This document shows, one piece after another, positions 33,440 through 44,511 of a stretch of DNA of 64,000 nt. Position 1 is the first letter of the stretch; each line of letters opens with the position of its first letter. Below the pieces are notes generated by a model. That model made no database searches. It saw nothing but the letters and a program-made list of their open reading frames with translations, and was not told where the DNA came from. The position numbers were made by a program, and so were the translations under genes. This stretch comes from Thereva unica (lineage: Eukaryota; Arthropoda; Insecta; Diptera; Therevidae): positions 237,853,143-237,917,142 of the forward strand of contig OX465281.1 of assembly GCA_949987705.1 (NCBI GenBank), written 5' to 3'.

Positions 33440-36400
33440 ATGTGTTTATTTATGTGTTTATTTATTCAGCAAATGTACACAAGATACAAATCTTTTAGAG
33501 TACAATATACATATAGGATACAAATCGTTTACGGTACAATATAAAGTATTAAAACTAAAAAGAGAGAAAAAGGACCAAAGAATACAAAACAAAAGAAAAA
33601 AATGAAAACTACTGAAAAGCTTACTCAACTAAATATGACTTTGACCATTCACACAAAGACGTATATGGAAATCAAAACAATTAAAATTAACTCCCGGACA
33701 AGTGCTTAATAAGTTCCCTCCTGAAGACCGCCGCTGTAGTGGCTCCCCTCACAGAAGGAGGCAAATTATTCCATAGTCTAATTGTGTACAAGAAGTAGGA
33801 TTGACCACCAATTCTGCTCTTGTAAGAAGGTATACGAAAGCTTAACAGGCGGCGTGACTGTAACGGTACTATAAAACTAGCCAAATACTTGGGGTTACTG
33901 GTAAAATGTACCTTATAAAGTAGACATATTGCGTGCATGTCAAGGTAGGACAAGAACTCGCAGGGGATGAGAAATTTGCGATAGATGGAAACATGGGCAT
34001 TTCTTCGTAAGCCAAAACAGAATCTAATGCAGTCATTAAAAGCTACATTCAGACGACGCCTGCAAACGGCATCCAAGGCAATATAGCTCGAGATACCATA
34101 TAGAAAATGTGGCATGATGAGGCTCTTAACCAGTTTTAGACGGGTCTGCTGAGGTAGGAGTTTACCAAATAACCATAACCTACGAAGGCAACTATAAATT
34201 TTACTAAGAATCAGCGAGACGTGGTCGCAACAAGTCAATCTCGAGTTCACCACAATACCCAAGTTCGTAGCCTTATTCACAATACACAGGGGAGTATTAT
34301 CAATCATGATAGGACTTAAATCATGGGTGTTAACTGAGCGACGGCTAATAAATAAGGCCACTGATTTATTAGGATTGAGTCGAAGATAATTTTTAGACGC
34401 CCAGCTTGAAATATTACGCAGGTCACCATTCACTCTTACAATGCATTCGGCCAGTTTATCAGATGAAGATGAGGTATATACTTGCGTATCATCAGCAAAG
34501 AAGTGAAAACAGCAGTTCCGGATGACGGTAGACATATCATTAGTGAATAAAGTGTAGAGCAAAGGTCCGAGAACAGAGCCCTGCGGTACTCCTGATGGCA
34601 CAGGAAGAAAAGATGAGTACTTATCATTGAACTTGACGGACTGTGACCTGTTGGAAAGGAATGAGGAGAGGAGAGAGATAGCAGAAGACGAGAAATTGAA
34701 GAGAGTAGCAAGTTTATGCAGCAAGAGACTATGATTAACGGTGTCAAAGGCTTTTGAGAAATCAAGTAGAACCAATACAGCAGTCTCATTATTATCCAAC
34801 TTCGCTCGAACATCAGTGGTGACCTTCAGCAGTGCTGTCTCACAACTATGAAACCGCCGAAAGCCAGACTGGTACTCACACAGTAGGTTACGTCCTTCAA
34901 GAAACGATTGAATCTGATCATACATAATCCTCTCAAGGACCTTGGAAAAGTAGGATAGAATACTAATTGGCCTGAAGTCAGAGATGTCGGAAGGAGAGGA
35001 TTTTTTAGGCATTGGCGTAATAATAGCTTTCTTCCATACATCAGGAAATGCAGAGTATGTCAAGCAGCAATTGAATATGTGAGTAACTGTATCGATCACA
35101 TATGGGATTATGAGCTTGAAAAATTGAGGTTCAATACCATCAGCACCAGTGGCATTCGAATGAACAGACTTAAAAGATGCAAGCACATCGGCCGCATCCA
35201 CACATCTAAAGCTGAAGCCATCAAACGATGGTGCAGCTCTCTGATCAAAATTAACGCTAGTAGGCATTAAAGGCTGGATAAATGACTCGTTCATAAGTTC
35301 AATGTCAATGTTGAGGTCACTTGCATTTACAGGCTCAGTATGTATTCCCAGTTTTCGTATATTCTTCCATAGCTGTTTAGGTGGGAGGTCAGGTTTGAGC
35401 CTAGCCGCATAGAACTCCCGCTTAGCGAGACGAATTTTTTTGTTAACCATATTACGCACATGCTTATACCTACTGTAGGATTCAGTCGTTCTCAGCCGTC
35501 TGTATCTACGATAGAGGAGTTCACGTTCCTGGATTAGCAGTCTGACTTCGGGATTATACCAAGGACTATTATGACACTCCGGCTTCTTACGAATTCGTTT
35601 GAGAGGCACACACTCGTTGAATGCAGCTAAGATAAGGGAGGTGAACATCTGTACTTTCTCATCAATAGATTGTAGACTATATATCACGTGTAGAGGTAGA
35701 GTGAGACATTTTTGGTGAATGGAATCATAGTCAATATTTCTATAATCCCTGTATGTAATAAATTGATCAGAGGCAGCTGTTGAGCATGAAAATCTCACAG
35801 AGAGAAACAGGAAGTCATGGTCAAATAGGCTGGGAGGTGAAAGTTGACTCCAACGAACCACCCTTTCAACGTTCGACGTGGCAAGAATGTCAAGCAAAGA
35901 GGGTCGCAAGCAATTATTGAATGTTGGAAGATTGTTTAAGATCTCAATATCAACAGATTGGAGTAACCATTTGAACGTATTGCTTCTATGGTTTGATTTA
36001 AGCAGGTTAACATTGAGATCACCCGCAATAAGAATATCGCTATACTGCCTACTAAGCCTAGAGAGAACGTTAAAGAGTTCCTCGGCATTATCTTCGTTAA
36101 ATAAATTGGGCGGGCAGTACACAGAAACAAGCAAACACACGTCGCTAGGCGTTTTAACCTCAACAGCAATAAATTCACAATGTTCACCCATGGATCTGTA
36201 GATAATCTTCGACCGAAATGACTTGGAAACATAGACAGCCACACCCCCACCAATCCTGTCAGGCCTATCATTGCGATGAATGGTAAAGTTATTTAGGGAC
36301 ACATAGGAGCAAGGGATATCACAATTTAGCCACGTCTCGCTGACCAGAAGTGCATGCACTCCAGTGTCATCGAGAATTTCCCTCAAGTCATCAATCTTGT

Positions 36401-36775
36401 TCCTCAGACTTCTTGCATTAAGATAGCAAATATTTAACACATCCGTTTTTACTTGAGAGCATATGATTTTTAGCAGCCTACCCACATCATACACAAAATC
36501 AGACGTACTATCCATCTGGAAAAATATCAATAACATAACAACAGCCAGTATCAGGAGGATAACTACAAGCACGATATTTATGCAATGTGTAGATTGAGGA
36601 AAGCATCAACGCAGCGAAGTGGTCAAAGTCATGAATAAAATTAAACAGACTAAAATTAAATTTGCAAAAAAAGCAATAAAAACAATTGAACTTAACCATA
36701 GTAAAAAAAATGAAATACCTAGCAATTAAACTAGTAAACTAGTTATTCAACTCTAAATAAATTAAAACAAAATAC
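33440..36775 (-). mobile_element. CR1-group non-LTR retrotransposon with intact main ORF
   Basis: It consists of the coding region 36,572-33,687, a 3' region of about 245 bp, and a tail of repeated ATAAACACATAAATAAACAC at about 33,440-33,470 (- strand). A microsatellite tail is usual for this group. Upstream of the ORF only about 200 bp remain before a MITE end at 36,776, with no ORF1, so the copy is probably 5'-truncated or was always single-ORF. It lies inside the foldback structure 32,978-37,477. Confidence 0.85.
33687..36572 (-). CDS. CR1-group endonuclease/reverse transcriptase, 961 aa
   Basis: Single uninterrupted frame; the enzyme would nick DNA and copy its own RNA at the nick. Endonuclease at about residues 46-265: NICYLNARSLRNK, SETW with Glu79, GDLNVN (Asp185, Asn187) and FDHDF with His252. 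Reverse transcriptase at about 470-780: GADGIEPQFFK, DFRPISILSYFSK, EYQSGFRRFHS, LLDFSKAFDTVNH (Asp604), SGVPQGSVLGPLLY and HFFADDTQVY (Asp694, Asp695). The C-terminus carries RLWNNLPPSVRG. DFSKAFDTVNH is characteristic of the CR1 group rather than of Jockey proper. All catalytic residues are present. The first 19 residues are strongly hydrophobic, so translation may really begin at Met20 (MDSTSD). The clean frame implies recent activity relative to every other coding relic here. Confidence 0.93.
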   Translation of the reverse strand: MLVVILLILAVVMLLIFFQMDSTSDFVYDVGRLLKIICSQVKTDVLNICYLNARSLRNKIDDLREILDDTGVHALLVSETWLNCDIPCSYVSLNNFTIHRNDRPDRIGGGVAVYVSKSFRSKIIYRSMGEHCEFIAVEVKTPSDVCLLVSVYCPPNLFNEDNAEELFNVLSRLSRQYSDILIAGDLNVNLLKSNHRSNTFKWLLQSVDIEILNNLPTFNNCLRPSLLDILATSNVERVVRWSQLSPPSLFDHDFLFLSVRFSCSTAASDQFITYRDYRNIDYDSIHQKCLTLPLHVIYSLQSIDEKVQMFTSLILAAFNECVPLKRIRKKPECHNSPWYNPEVRLLIQERELLYRRYRRLRTTESYSRYKHVRNMVNKKIRLAKREFYAARLKPDLPPKQLWKNIRKLGIHTEPVNASDLNIDIELMNESFIQPLMPTSVNFDQRAAPSFDGFSFRCVDAADVLASFKSVHSNATGADGIEPQFFKLIIPYVIDTVTHIFNCCLTYSAFPDVWKKAIITPMPKKSSPSDISDFRPISILSYFSKVLERIMYDQIQSFLEGRNLLCEYQSGFRRFHSCETALLKVTTDVRAKLDNNETAVLVLLDFSKAFDTVNHSLLLHKLATLFNFSSSAISLLSSFLSNRSQSVKFNDKYSSFLPVPSGVPQGSVLGPLLYTLFTNDMSTVIRNCCFHFFADDTQVYTSSSSDKLAECIVRVNGDLRNISSWASKNYLRLNPNKSVALFISRRSVNTHDLSPIMIDNTPLCIVNKATNLGIVVNSRLTCCDHVSLILSKIYSCLRRLWLFGKLLPQQTRLKLVKSLIMPHFLYGISSYIALDAVCRRRLNVAFNDCIRFCFGLRRNAHVSIYRKFLIPCEFLSYLDMHAICLLYKVHFTSNPKYLASFIVPLQSRRLLSFRIPSYKSRIGGQSYFLYTIRLWNNLPPSVRGATTAAVFRRELIKHLSGS

Positions 36776-36802
36776 ATTTTTTTTCGTAAACACCCTGTAT
36801 TT

Positions 36803-37145
36803 TAGTAGTTAACCCCCTCCCTAGAACAATATTTTCTCCAAATACATCCAGGAATCATCCCTAAAAAAATTAACAACGTAGTCCAACTTGAACGTCTGAT
36901 AACCTATACAAGTCGTGAATGAGTGCATATGAGTATTTTAAATCTTTAAAACGGTGATATATCTTGAATGGCAATTCCTATGGGAAAATGTATAATAACT
37001 TTTTTAGTAGAGAATCGCATGATCTACAAACTTTGTGAACATTATTTTATTATAAGACTTACGGTTTCAGATGTATATGCAAAAAACTGATATATTGACC
37101 CTAAAACCCCCTAAAAATGAGCTTCCCGGGGTAGAAAATCGGTAG
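36803..37145. repeat. Dispersed repeat shared with 15,610-15,960
   Basis: Same word order as the copy in the hAT element (see there). Here it lies between a truncated MITE end (36,776-36,802, ending ACACCCTGTAT) and the right foldback arm. Confidence 0.75.
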
Positions 37146-37477
37146 ACTTTAGAACCCCTTATTGAGAACCCTAAAAGGAAGCTCTATGCCAATTTTCAGC
37201 CGGTACCCAATCATTTTCGCTATTTTTACAATTTTTCTTGTACTATTTGGAGAAAATTATTTCCTGATTCGAGCGGCTACGCGCGACCAATCCAAATTAA
37301 TTTGGATTCGCGCGGCACGCTCGAATACGCCTATAGCCGCCCGCTCGAAGCCGCTTGCAGTGGACGATGTTTGTATGAAATTCTTTATGTTGGATCTGTC
37401 GCGCATAGCCGCGTGTAGCCGCTCATGTAGCCGAAGCGCGTAGCCGCTCGAATACGCTTCCAGTGGATGACCAGCCT

Positions 37478-38880
37478 AAAACGTGGCATCAGCATACTCA
37501 ATAGCCCGGCTCTCGTTCGATACGGAGGACAAGCAGCTTTGAAAGGGGTTAGAATTCTGTTGGGGGACTGCTTTGGTAAAGCCACTGTCGGGCTTGGAAA
37601 GAAAACGGCAATTGCAAGAGATGAACAAAATAACCGGATCACAACGCTTTCGAGGAGAATAAAACGTATGCTACCTTGCAACGACATGCAATGTTAAAAA
37701 GTATATGCAACTGCTATGGGAACGGGAGAGCTGTAAGCTCATTTTGGAGTGCTCAAAGATGACTACTAGATCACTCCGTTTCCCGCTGCGCTTTCTTTAT
37801 TCCACAGTTCTACACCCAGGAATCACCGCTGTACTACTAGTACGTGGTTTTGTTTGTCATGTCCTTTCACTAAAACAACTAGCAATCTCAAGGTGAAGCA
37901 GTTATTGAATTTCACGGTATGAGGAGTGGAGAATCTCGTTGAAGGATATAGCGATGAGCGTTGCTGGCGGATGGTTTCAAGTTGTAACTAAATGATACGT
38001 TATCAACATTAAAAATGACTGATGTGATTTGGGCTCACTTGGTTAATTGGACTAGGCGTTCACCAGTTGTATGTCATGCTGAAAGACAAACCTATTGGTG
38101 CCGTATTTGAAGTAAAACTTTTTTTGGCGCGCCTTTTTCTAAAAAAATACTTTGGAGTGATTTGCGTTCATTCCCGTCAGATTCTCAAACCTTGTCAAAT
38201 CATCAGATTCAAAGATATAACGATGGAAAAGGGAAAGTCGGGGGAAAAAGGCAAAGTAACTTGAGCCTGTGTGCTTTTTGCATAGACAAAAGCTTTATGC
38301 AGCGGGAAGTGCTTCCACTGGAAGCTTTAGTGATACGCTTCTAGAGTATTAGGAGTCGGAAGTAGGTTTGGTGCAAGCTGCAAATACTCTTTCTTCTTTG
38401 CAGATATACGTATCACAATGCGCTGTGGATTTGCTTTGATATTTCAATTTTCTACGCAAGTGATGAAGTGTAGGAGCATGACTTGTCGCATATCCAGAAA
38501 GAACAATAATCGCAAGTGCTTTCCGATGCATCCATTTAACAAGCTTCAGAAGCGCGTTCAAGGAAAGAAATGGAAATCGCATCTTTCTGATGACATCCCT
38601 ATGTAAAATTACAATGAAGTGGAATGGAACACGCAAGCACTTCATGCTTTTAAAGAAGCGCATTAACTGCGGTGTGGAAGGGTTCGTCTTCCCGGCTGGG
38701 TATCTCATTAACCGTTTGGTACGAATGTTGGCTTCCAACGATTGATTCAATACGGACATCAGGCCGAATGTGTCCAAATACGAACGTTGGACGCTTGGCA
38801 TTGGACACTTGTAGTTCGACCATCGGCGATACGAAGCATCTTACCATCAAGCGTCCAACGTTTGTTTTTTTTTCATAAGG
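37478..38880. other. Spacer; contains a perfect 15-bp inverted pair
   Basis: AACGTTGGACGCTTG at 38,783-38,797 pairs exactly with 38,848-38,862, so about 80 bp can form a stem-loop. A 150-aa open stretch on the - strand (38,349-38,801) overlaps it, has no recognisable domain and overlaps other open frames. I do not call it a gene. Confidence 0.45.
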
Positions 38881-40140
38881 ATTGTGGAGGTTTTGTAGGT
38901 GATGCTGAGGAGTGAGATGCTGTAGTTTTCCGAGGTTTATTTATCTCCTTTCTTATGTATTGGATATGCAATCGCTTTCTTCCAGTCTTCTGGTATAACT
39001 TCTTCCTCCCAGATGGTGCATATGAGCTCGCGTTAGTTGCGGTCCCCCTTCCTTTAGCAGCTCAGCTGCTATTCCATCGGCGCCTTGTGATTTGTGGCTG
39101 TTTTGCCTTTTTACAACCTCCCGATTTGTTGAGATATTATCTTGGAGAATTACAAATGCCTCTGTCTGTGGATTATCGTTTAGTATGGGGGTAGAATTCA
39201 ATAGATTCTGCAAATACTATTTCCACCTTTCTTTAATCCTATTAGGATCTGCTAATAAGTTCCCATCTATGTCTTGCGTTTTGGCTGCTATCCAGGTTCT
39301 TAGTTTCACCTTGACTAGATAGTGGTCCGAGCCACAGCACGCTCCTCTCATTGTTCTTATGTCCAGTATACACGTGGCCCCTCTTCTCTCAATTGGGACG
39401 TGGTCAATTTGATTACTAGTTACCCGGACTGGTGACTGTCACTTCATCTTATGGATATTTTTGTGCGGGAACATTGTTGAACTTACTACCATTGAGTGTG
39501 AGCTTGCAAGATCGATCAATCTACTACCATTGCCACTGGTAGGGTTGTGTTGGTTATGCTTTCCTATGACTACTAGGAACTCCTCTTCTTTTCCTCGAAC
39601 TCCTCTTTCTCATCATCCGTCTTCTCTTCTGTGGGCGCGTGGACGTTTGTAAGACTAATGTTATGTAGCCTTGTTTTAATGCGAAGCGTGAATATTCTAT
39701 TGCTTACTGGCTTTAAGTCCGGAATCAGTGATTTCATTTCCTTCTCTATGCTGAATGCGACTCCGAACTCTTCTTCCAATTGATGATCCACTGTAGAGTA
39801 CCGTGCGGGTTTTTAGATCCATTTTACCACTATGGGTCCATTTGGTTTGTTGAAGGGATGTGATCGTTATCTTAAATATTTTTAGTATTAAAAAAAAGCG
39901 AACGCAGAGCACCCGTTCTGTTGAGCGTCCTGACGTTCCAGTTCCATGATCAAATTCCATATTCCGTTTCCTGAGTCATTGCCGTTGAGTCCGTCCTGTC
40001 CTAGGCTTGCCTTGATGATTCGTGACGGGTCGGTTTTTACGATGGAAGGGGGTCAGCCTGCCGCCCAGCCCCTAACCTGGAGGACCAGTCCGTTATTTGC
40101 TTCGTTTTGAGGCGCGAAACACTCGCCTTTCACCCTCTTC
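38881..40140 (-). pseudogene. RTE-type retrotransposon relic, different subfamily
   Basis: Reading the - strand from about 40,140: a GC-rich leader, then NWNVRTLNRTGAL (endonuclease start), QQTKWTHSGKMDL, FGVAFSIEKEMKSLI, NISLTNVHAPTEEKTDDEK, a large deletion, NQIDHVPIERRG, then RTWIAAKTQDIDG, GADGIAAELLKEGG, and an IAYPIHKKGD / SENYSISLLS stretch. The order equals the RTE at 20.2-23.8 kb. The endonuclease D-x-N part and everything from the catalytic Asp onward are missing. Frames change at least five times, so it is an old inactive copy from another RTE subfamily. Confidence 0.85.
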
Positions 40141-40596
40141 AGTCTGTTACTTCTGTATACACAAGAGCATCCAGGGGTCACCCGATGTAGAGTCCATATC
40201 ATCGTGGAGGTTGAGGTAGGATTCGGTAGCATATCGGAAAATCTTAGATTGTGTAGACCTTAGATAGTAGATGGCGTTACTCAGGATTTATCTCTTTGAT
40301 GTACCCGCACCAACAAATGGGCCTGAACTCGTTACTACTAGGTATTCTACGTCCCAGGAATGCATTGTAAAAAATACAGTTTGCCTGGACTAATAAGAAT
40401 ATTTTCGAAAGTTAATTGTATCACAAGTTTTGCCACGTTCAAACTCACATAGAATCTAAATTTGTGTTGGAACCCTCATAACCCCCGCCATGCCACCCTT
40501 AACATTTGAAGTTGTTGCGCCTCGGTATGACTGAGCCTGTTTTTTCATAATGTTCTCACTCATTGAACAATCCTTGATATAAAAATAGATAATAAA
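40141..40596. other. Spacer without supported gene
   Basis: Nothing recognisable between the RTE leader and the Helitron-like end. Confidence 0.5.
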
Positions 40597-41869
40597 CTAG
40601 TTGGGATGTGGGATTGACTCCTTCGGTACACACGATTAACTTCCCAGTATGATGAACGAAGATGGAATAAACTGTCTTCTTACAAAATAGTAATACGTTT
40701 AGCATTAGTGGAAAATTGACTAGTATCAGAACTGGTGATAAAGTAATCTTGAGAGAAGCTAGTTCAATTAACTATAAGAGCGGAACATTAGCAAACAAAC
40801 ACTTCCTTCGTACTTCGTTAGCTACACTAAAGCAGGTATTCGAATACGTATTGAGCGTGTTGAAGCGCCGGCGCCGTTGGTAAACTGGGAAGCGAATGAC
40901 TTCATTTGGAAATTCCAAAGCTTTCCGGAGATTTTAGCAAAACTAATCAAATGTAAACTACTTGTCGGACTTGACCAAAAAGAACAAATTCTGCGGTAAC
41001 TACTGAAAATCCCGGGATGAACAGCAATTTCCTGAAACTGTATCACTCGTAGAAAACAATTCCCCGTCAAAAAGTGCTGATCCAAGGATTGAAAAATTCG
41101 CGATGTTTGTAAAGGGTAACGAAATTTTTACACGATTTTTAAAGGGGGTCGGATTTTGACAAGTGATGTTTTGTTGGAAGGCTATCGCTGTGCAGAACCT
41201 AAAAAAGATCACTTTGTTTAGAACGGGTCTCATTCCATCGAGTTTATTAGATATTTGCAAAAGTGATCTATTTACGGTCTTTCGGTCTACGTGATCTATT
41301 TACGGCTCGACCGAATTTTATGAAAATCTTTTCAGATCATATTTTAGTTAATACACTTCGAACGGCACCTCAACTAAGTCGATATCTTTTAGAGTTCGCA
41401 CGATATCGTGCAGGTACAAAAATCACTTATGTCATTTAAACCAAGAAACGGCTCGACCGAATACTATAAAAATCTTTTCAAATTATATTGTCGCTAATAC
41501 GCTTCGAACGGCACATCAAGTAAGTCGATATTTTTTGTAGTTCCGGCGATATCGCGCAGGTACAAAAATCACTTATGTCGCTTAAACCAAAAAAACGGCT
41601 TGACCAATTTTTATTAAATTCTTTTCAGATCATATTTCCGTTAATACGCATCGAACCATACCTCAACGATGTCGTTATCTTTTCTGGTTCGCGCGAAATC
41701 GTGCTCGAAAAAATGACATACGTACGCACACACACATACCCACACACACATACTTCCACCCAATTTTTTACTTGAAATGCTCTTGGGACCTTGAAAAATG
41801 AAAATACGTTGAAAACGATTTCGATTTTCGGACTGATTACAATAACTTCCCTATACCGACCGGGAAGTC
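40597..41869 (-). mobile_element. Helitron-like repeat, copy 3 (inverted, longest)
   Basis: On the - strand it starts GACTTCCCGGTCGGTATAGG (5' hairpin with GGGAAG) and ends CATCCCAACTAG. Both ends and the interior match copy 2 over its full length. It differs by an expanded minisatellite (41,303-41,712) and a CACACA tract beside it. It is flanked by T on both sides. No coding is seen. Three collinear copies with fixed ends show a real mobile family; the Helitron/Helentron class is inferred from the CTAG terminus, the hairpin and the lack of TIRs. Confidence 0.7.
41303..41712 (-). repeat. 147-bp minisatellite, about 2.8 units
   Basis: Units start at 41,303, 41,449 and 41,596 with CGGCTCGACC or CGGCTTGACC, and each carries TTTTCA.ATCATATT, AATACGCTTCGAAC and a GCACGATATCGTGCAGGTAC-like palindrome. 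The last unit is incomplete. Copy 2 has about 1.3 units at the same place. Confidence 0.85.
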
Positions 41870-44230
41870 AAAAAACTGCTTAAATTTTAAGAAATCAATT
41901 ATATTTCAATTTGGCATTTAAGAGGGCAAACAAATATTTATATTCGTGGTAAAATAATTTACGATGGCTTACTATGGCACTTGACGTTGGCCCCCTTCCA
42001 ATAGTAGTGTGCATATCACTTCTTCCTAGATTTAATTAGTCAGAAGAATGCACTTTGAACCCAACCCAAAATTTAATTAATCAGTTTTTCCATCGTGTTC
42101 AGCATAATAAAGAAAGCTAATATACTGCATAAGCAGTGGTCACCCACCAGGGCAGAGTGGAACCCTGTGTACATCCAGCAAGAGTTCGTGAACGTATTAA
42201 TATTCATAAGCGCGCTGCAGTCACCACTTAAAAACTTTCTTAATTTTAAAATTTTCACAAAACAAACTTTTGGAAAACATTTCCAAAAAAAACGAGCACA
42301 AATATTTCTTGTTTCCTTGCCTGAATTCAAGGAAAAGGAACATTTCCTTAGAAGGACACCTGCTGATGATATCTCGGTTCGTTTCAATCAATATTTTTCA
42401 GGAGAACGTTATACTTGAAATTCGTAATACACTTCCCTTTTTCTGATTGAGACAGAAATTGATGTGTTGTCTTGTTAACATATATTTTTACCTTATATCA
42501 TCATCCTGGGAACATTAATGTTGCCACCCGAAACGTGTGATTCAATTTGCTTGGGCTTGTTTTTTCATCGCAAAATTTTACCTTTTTTTTTGAGGTGGTG
42601 TCGGGGGCAAGGACACCTTACAAATGTCTCCATTAAATTCCAGACATTTATCGTTTCAACTGTCACTCTAGACGGATGTAATTGCTTTATACATGTCAAC
42701 CCTTAGAAACTTGTGAACATGTGAATATGAAAGATTGAATTATGCCCAGTTGAAACTAATGGGCTGCCGTTCATTACTCAAGTGTTTAGGTGCCTTTGTC
42801 ATATCTAAGCCTTTGTTTAATGAATATGTGACCATAACTTGTAGTAAGGTGCTGGAACCTTAAGGTCGTTACTGACTAATGTACCGCCTGGTGCCAGCAA
42901 GCCCAAGAGACCAATTGAAGAAAAAAACATAGTACAAACTTTTATCAAAACAAACGGATCAAGTGTCCTTATGGAGCCAAGAAATTTTCCAACAGTCATT
43001 TCCAGGATACTTTAAATTTTCCAATTATTGAACAATTTCATTTCAAGTGGAATTGGAATATCCTTTGAAGCGTGCCAAAACTCCATGAGGCTGATCAGAC
43101 GGTATCTGCATCCCATCCCGGCAATCGGCATTTGTTTGTGTCTTATAGGATGTCCTTATGCGGCGGATGCTGAAGGGGCATTTTTCTACACTACATAAAG
43201 CAATAAGCATGTCCGTCAGTTCCTCTTCTGAAGATTGGTTTCGTCTTGAAATCTCATAAGTGCCCTCCTTTTTGCTACTTGTTGACTTTGTGCTCTACAG
43301 GAGCTGGCATCCGGTTTTATGGCTCAAAGGAACGTGAAAGTAATACAATTTTATTATTGCTTAGGAGAAACCAAACCGAATTACATCTAATCGAAAAATC
43401 AACTTTTCTACAAGCTAAACACATTAGAGGAAGGAAATATTTTACACTCATAGATGCCATCTGGCGGCACATTTAGCTGGCATCTTCTTGTTTTGCCTGT
43501 GTACCTTACAAGTATCCTGGCAAAATGACGAAGGAGTGAGCTTTAGCAATTTAATGTAATGTTTATACGTTTCGGCAGGATAAGAGAGACCAACGAGAAG
43601 GCACGTGTGGGAAAATTATAACAAATAGCCCGATGGGATCCCAACGGTTTCCGCTCTACCGATTGCAGGTACAACATGGGTAATGAATTAGGAAAATGTG
43701 ATGGCCTGAAGGGCAGGTGCTGTTGTCCTTTATTAAACGGTTTTTATTATACCTTCATTGTGTTTTTTTTTGAAACGAGGATTCTCTGGTTTATTGAATC
43801 AATGCTGAGGAGATTCGAATAGAAATCAATATACAGGGTGCCCTTCAGCCCCTCCCTATAATCGTATATAATTCGGTTCAGGAAATGCCGTACGTGTGAA
43901 TGTCGATCAATGGGTAATCCATAAATGCTCCAAGAAGCAGCAAAGGGCTTTCAGTTCTTAGAATTTGTTCAAACTATTTTTTTTTCTACGTAATTTGAAA
44001 TTTTTTCAATCTGAAAAATGTTGAAAATCGAATTTTTTTGTAAATTGGGTATTTCGGTCGTTTAGAGACGTTAGAATTGATTGCTCCAGGGTTAATCGCT
44101 GTAGTATTTTTCTAGCTCATGTATTTTATATTTTCGAATTGTTGTTATCAGCCCTTTTTTCTGTGAAGCTTAAAAATCACCCCCCTTGCTATGCCAGCCT
44201 ATCATGCAAGTAATAAGTTTTATGTAGCGA
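41870..44230. other. Spacer without supported gene
   Basis: About 2.4 kb. Open stretches at 42,073-42,418 lie on both strands and are shadows of one another. CAGGGTGCCC at 43,854 resembles MITE ends, but no partner is visible. Confidence 0.5.
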
Positions 44231-44511
44231 ATGGAAATGGTACCTACTTTAACATTGCAAAAATGCAGGACAAGGTTTTATTTTTGGGATGTGTAGGGGG
44301 GGTCAATGTGAGCTTAAGTTTGAGTTTTCGGGATTCTAACCCCCCCCCCCATTTGGCCGCCATCTTGGAAAACGTGTGCAAATGGTTTTTCCACTATACC
44401 TCCGAAACCTTAGTTAGAAATTTTGTGGTAAAATGAATAATTAAGAAGTTATAAGCCTTAGAACACAAAAATTAGTCACAATATTTTCTTTTAAAGGCTA
44501 TAACTTTTTTT

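Larger units (their letters stand above)
32978..37477. mobile_element. Foldback-like structure, 4.5 kb, arms of about 300 bp
   Basis: The left arm (32,978-33,278) and reversed right arm (37,143-37,477) begin AGGCTAGTCGTCCACTGGAA and AGGCTGGTCATCCACTGGAA. They continue together through GCGTATTTGAGCGGC, a GC-rich zone of GCGGCTACACGC-type subrepeats, TGATTGGGTACAGGCTG, AGAGCTTCC and GGGTTCTCAATAAGGGGTT. The middle holds a dispersed repeat, a MITE end and a CR1-group retrotransposon that must have inserted later. The arms encode nothing. No target duplication is evident. Foldback elements with subrepeated arms are known in insects, and that class is inferred. Confidence 0.75.

Noticed and set aside
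38349..38801. 150-aa open frame on the - strand
   Set aside because: No domain is recognisable, it overlaps other open stretches and a stem-loop, and it has no boundary or start evidence. Length alone is not enough.
41740..41760. CRISPR-like or other short regular array near the CACACA tract
   Set aside because: It is simple sequence beside a 147-bp minisatellite; there are no spacers of uniform length, and the genome is eukaryotic.
42073..42418. Overlapping open frames of about 105 aa on both strands
   Set aside because: They mirror each other and show neither motifs nor splice context.
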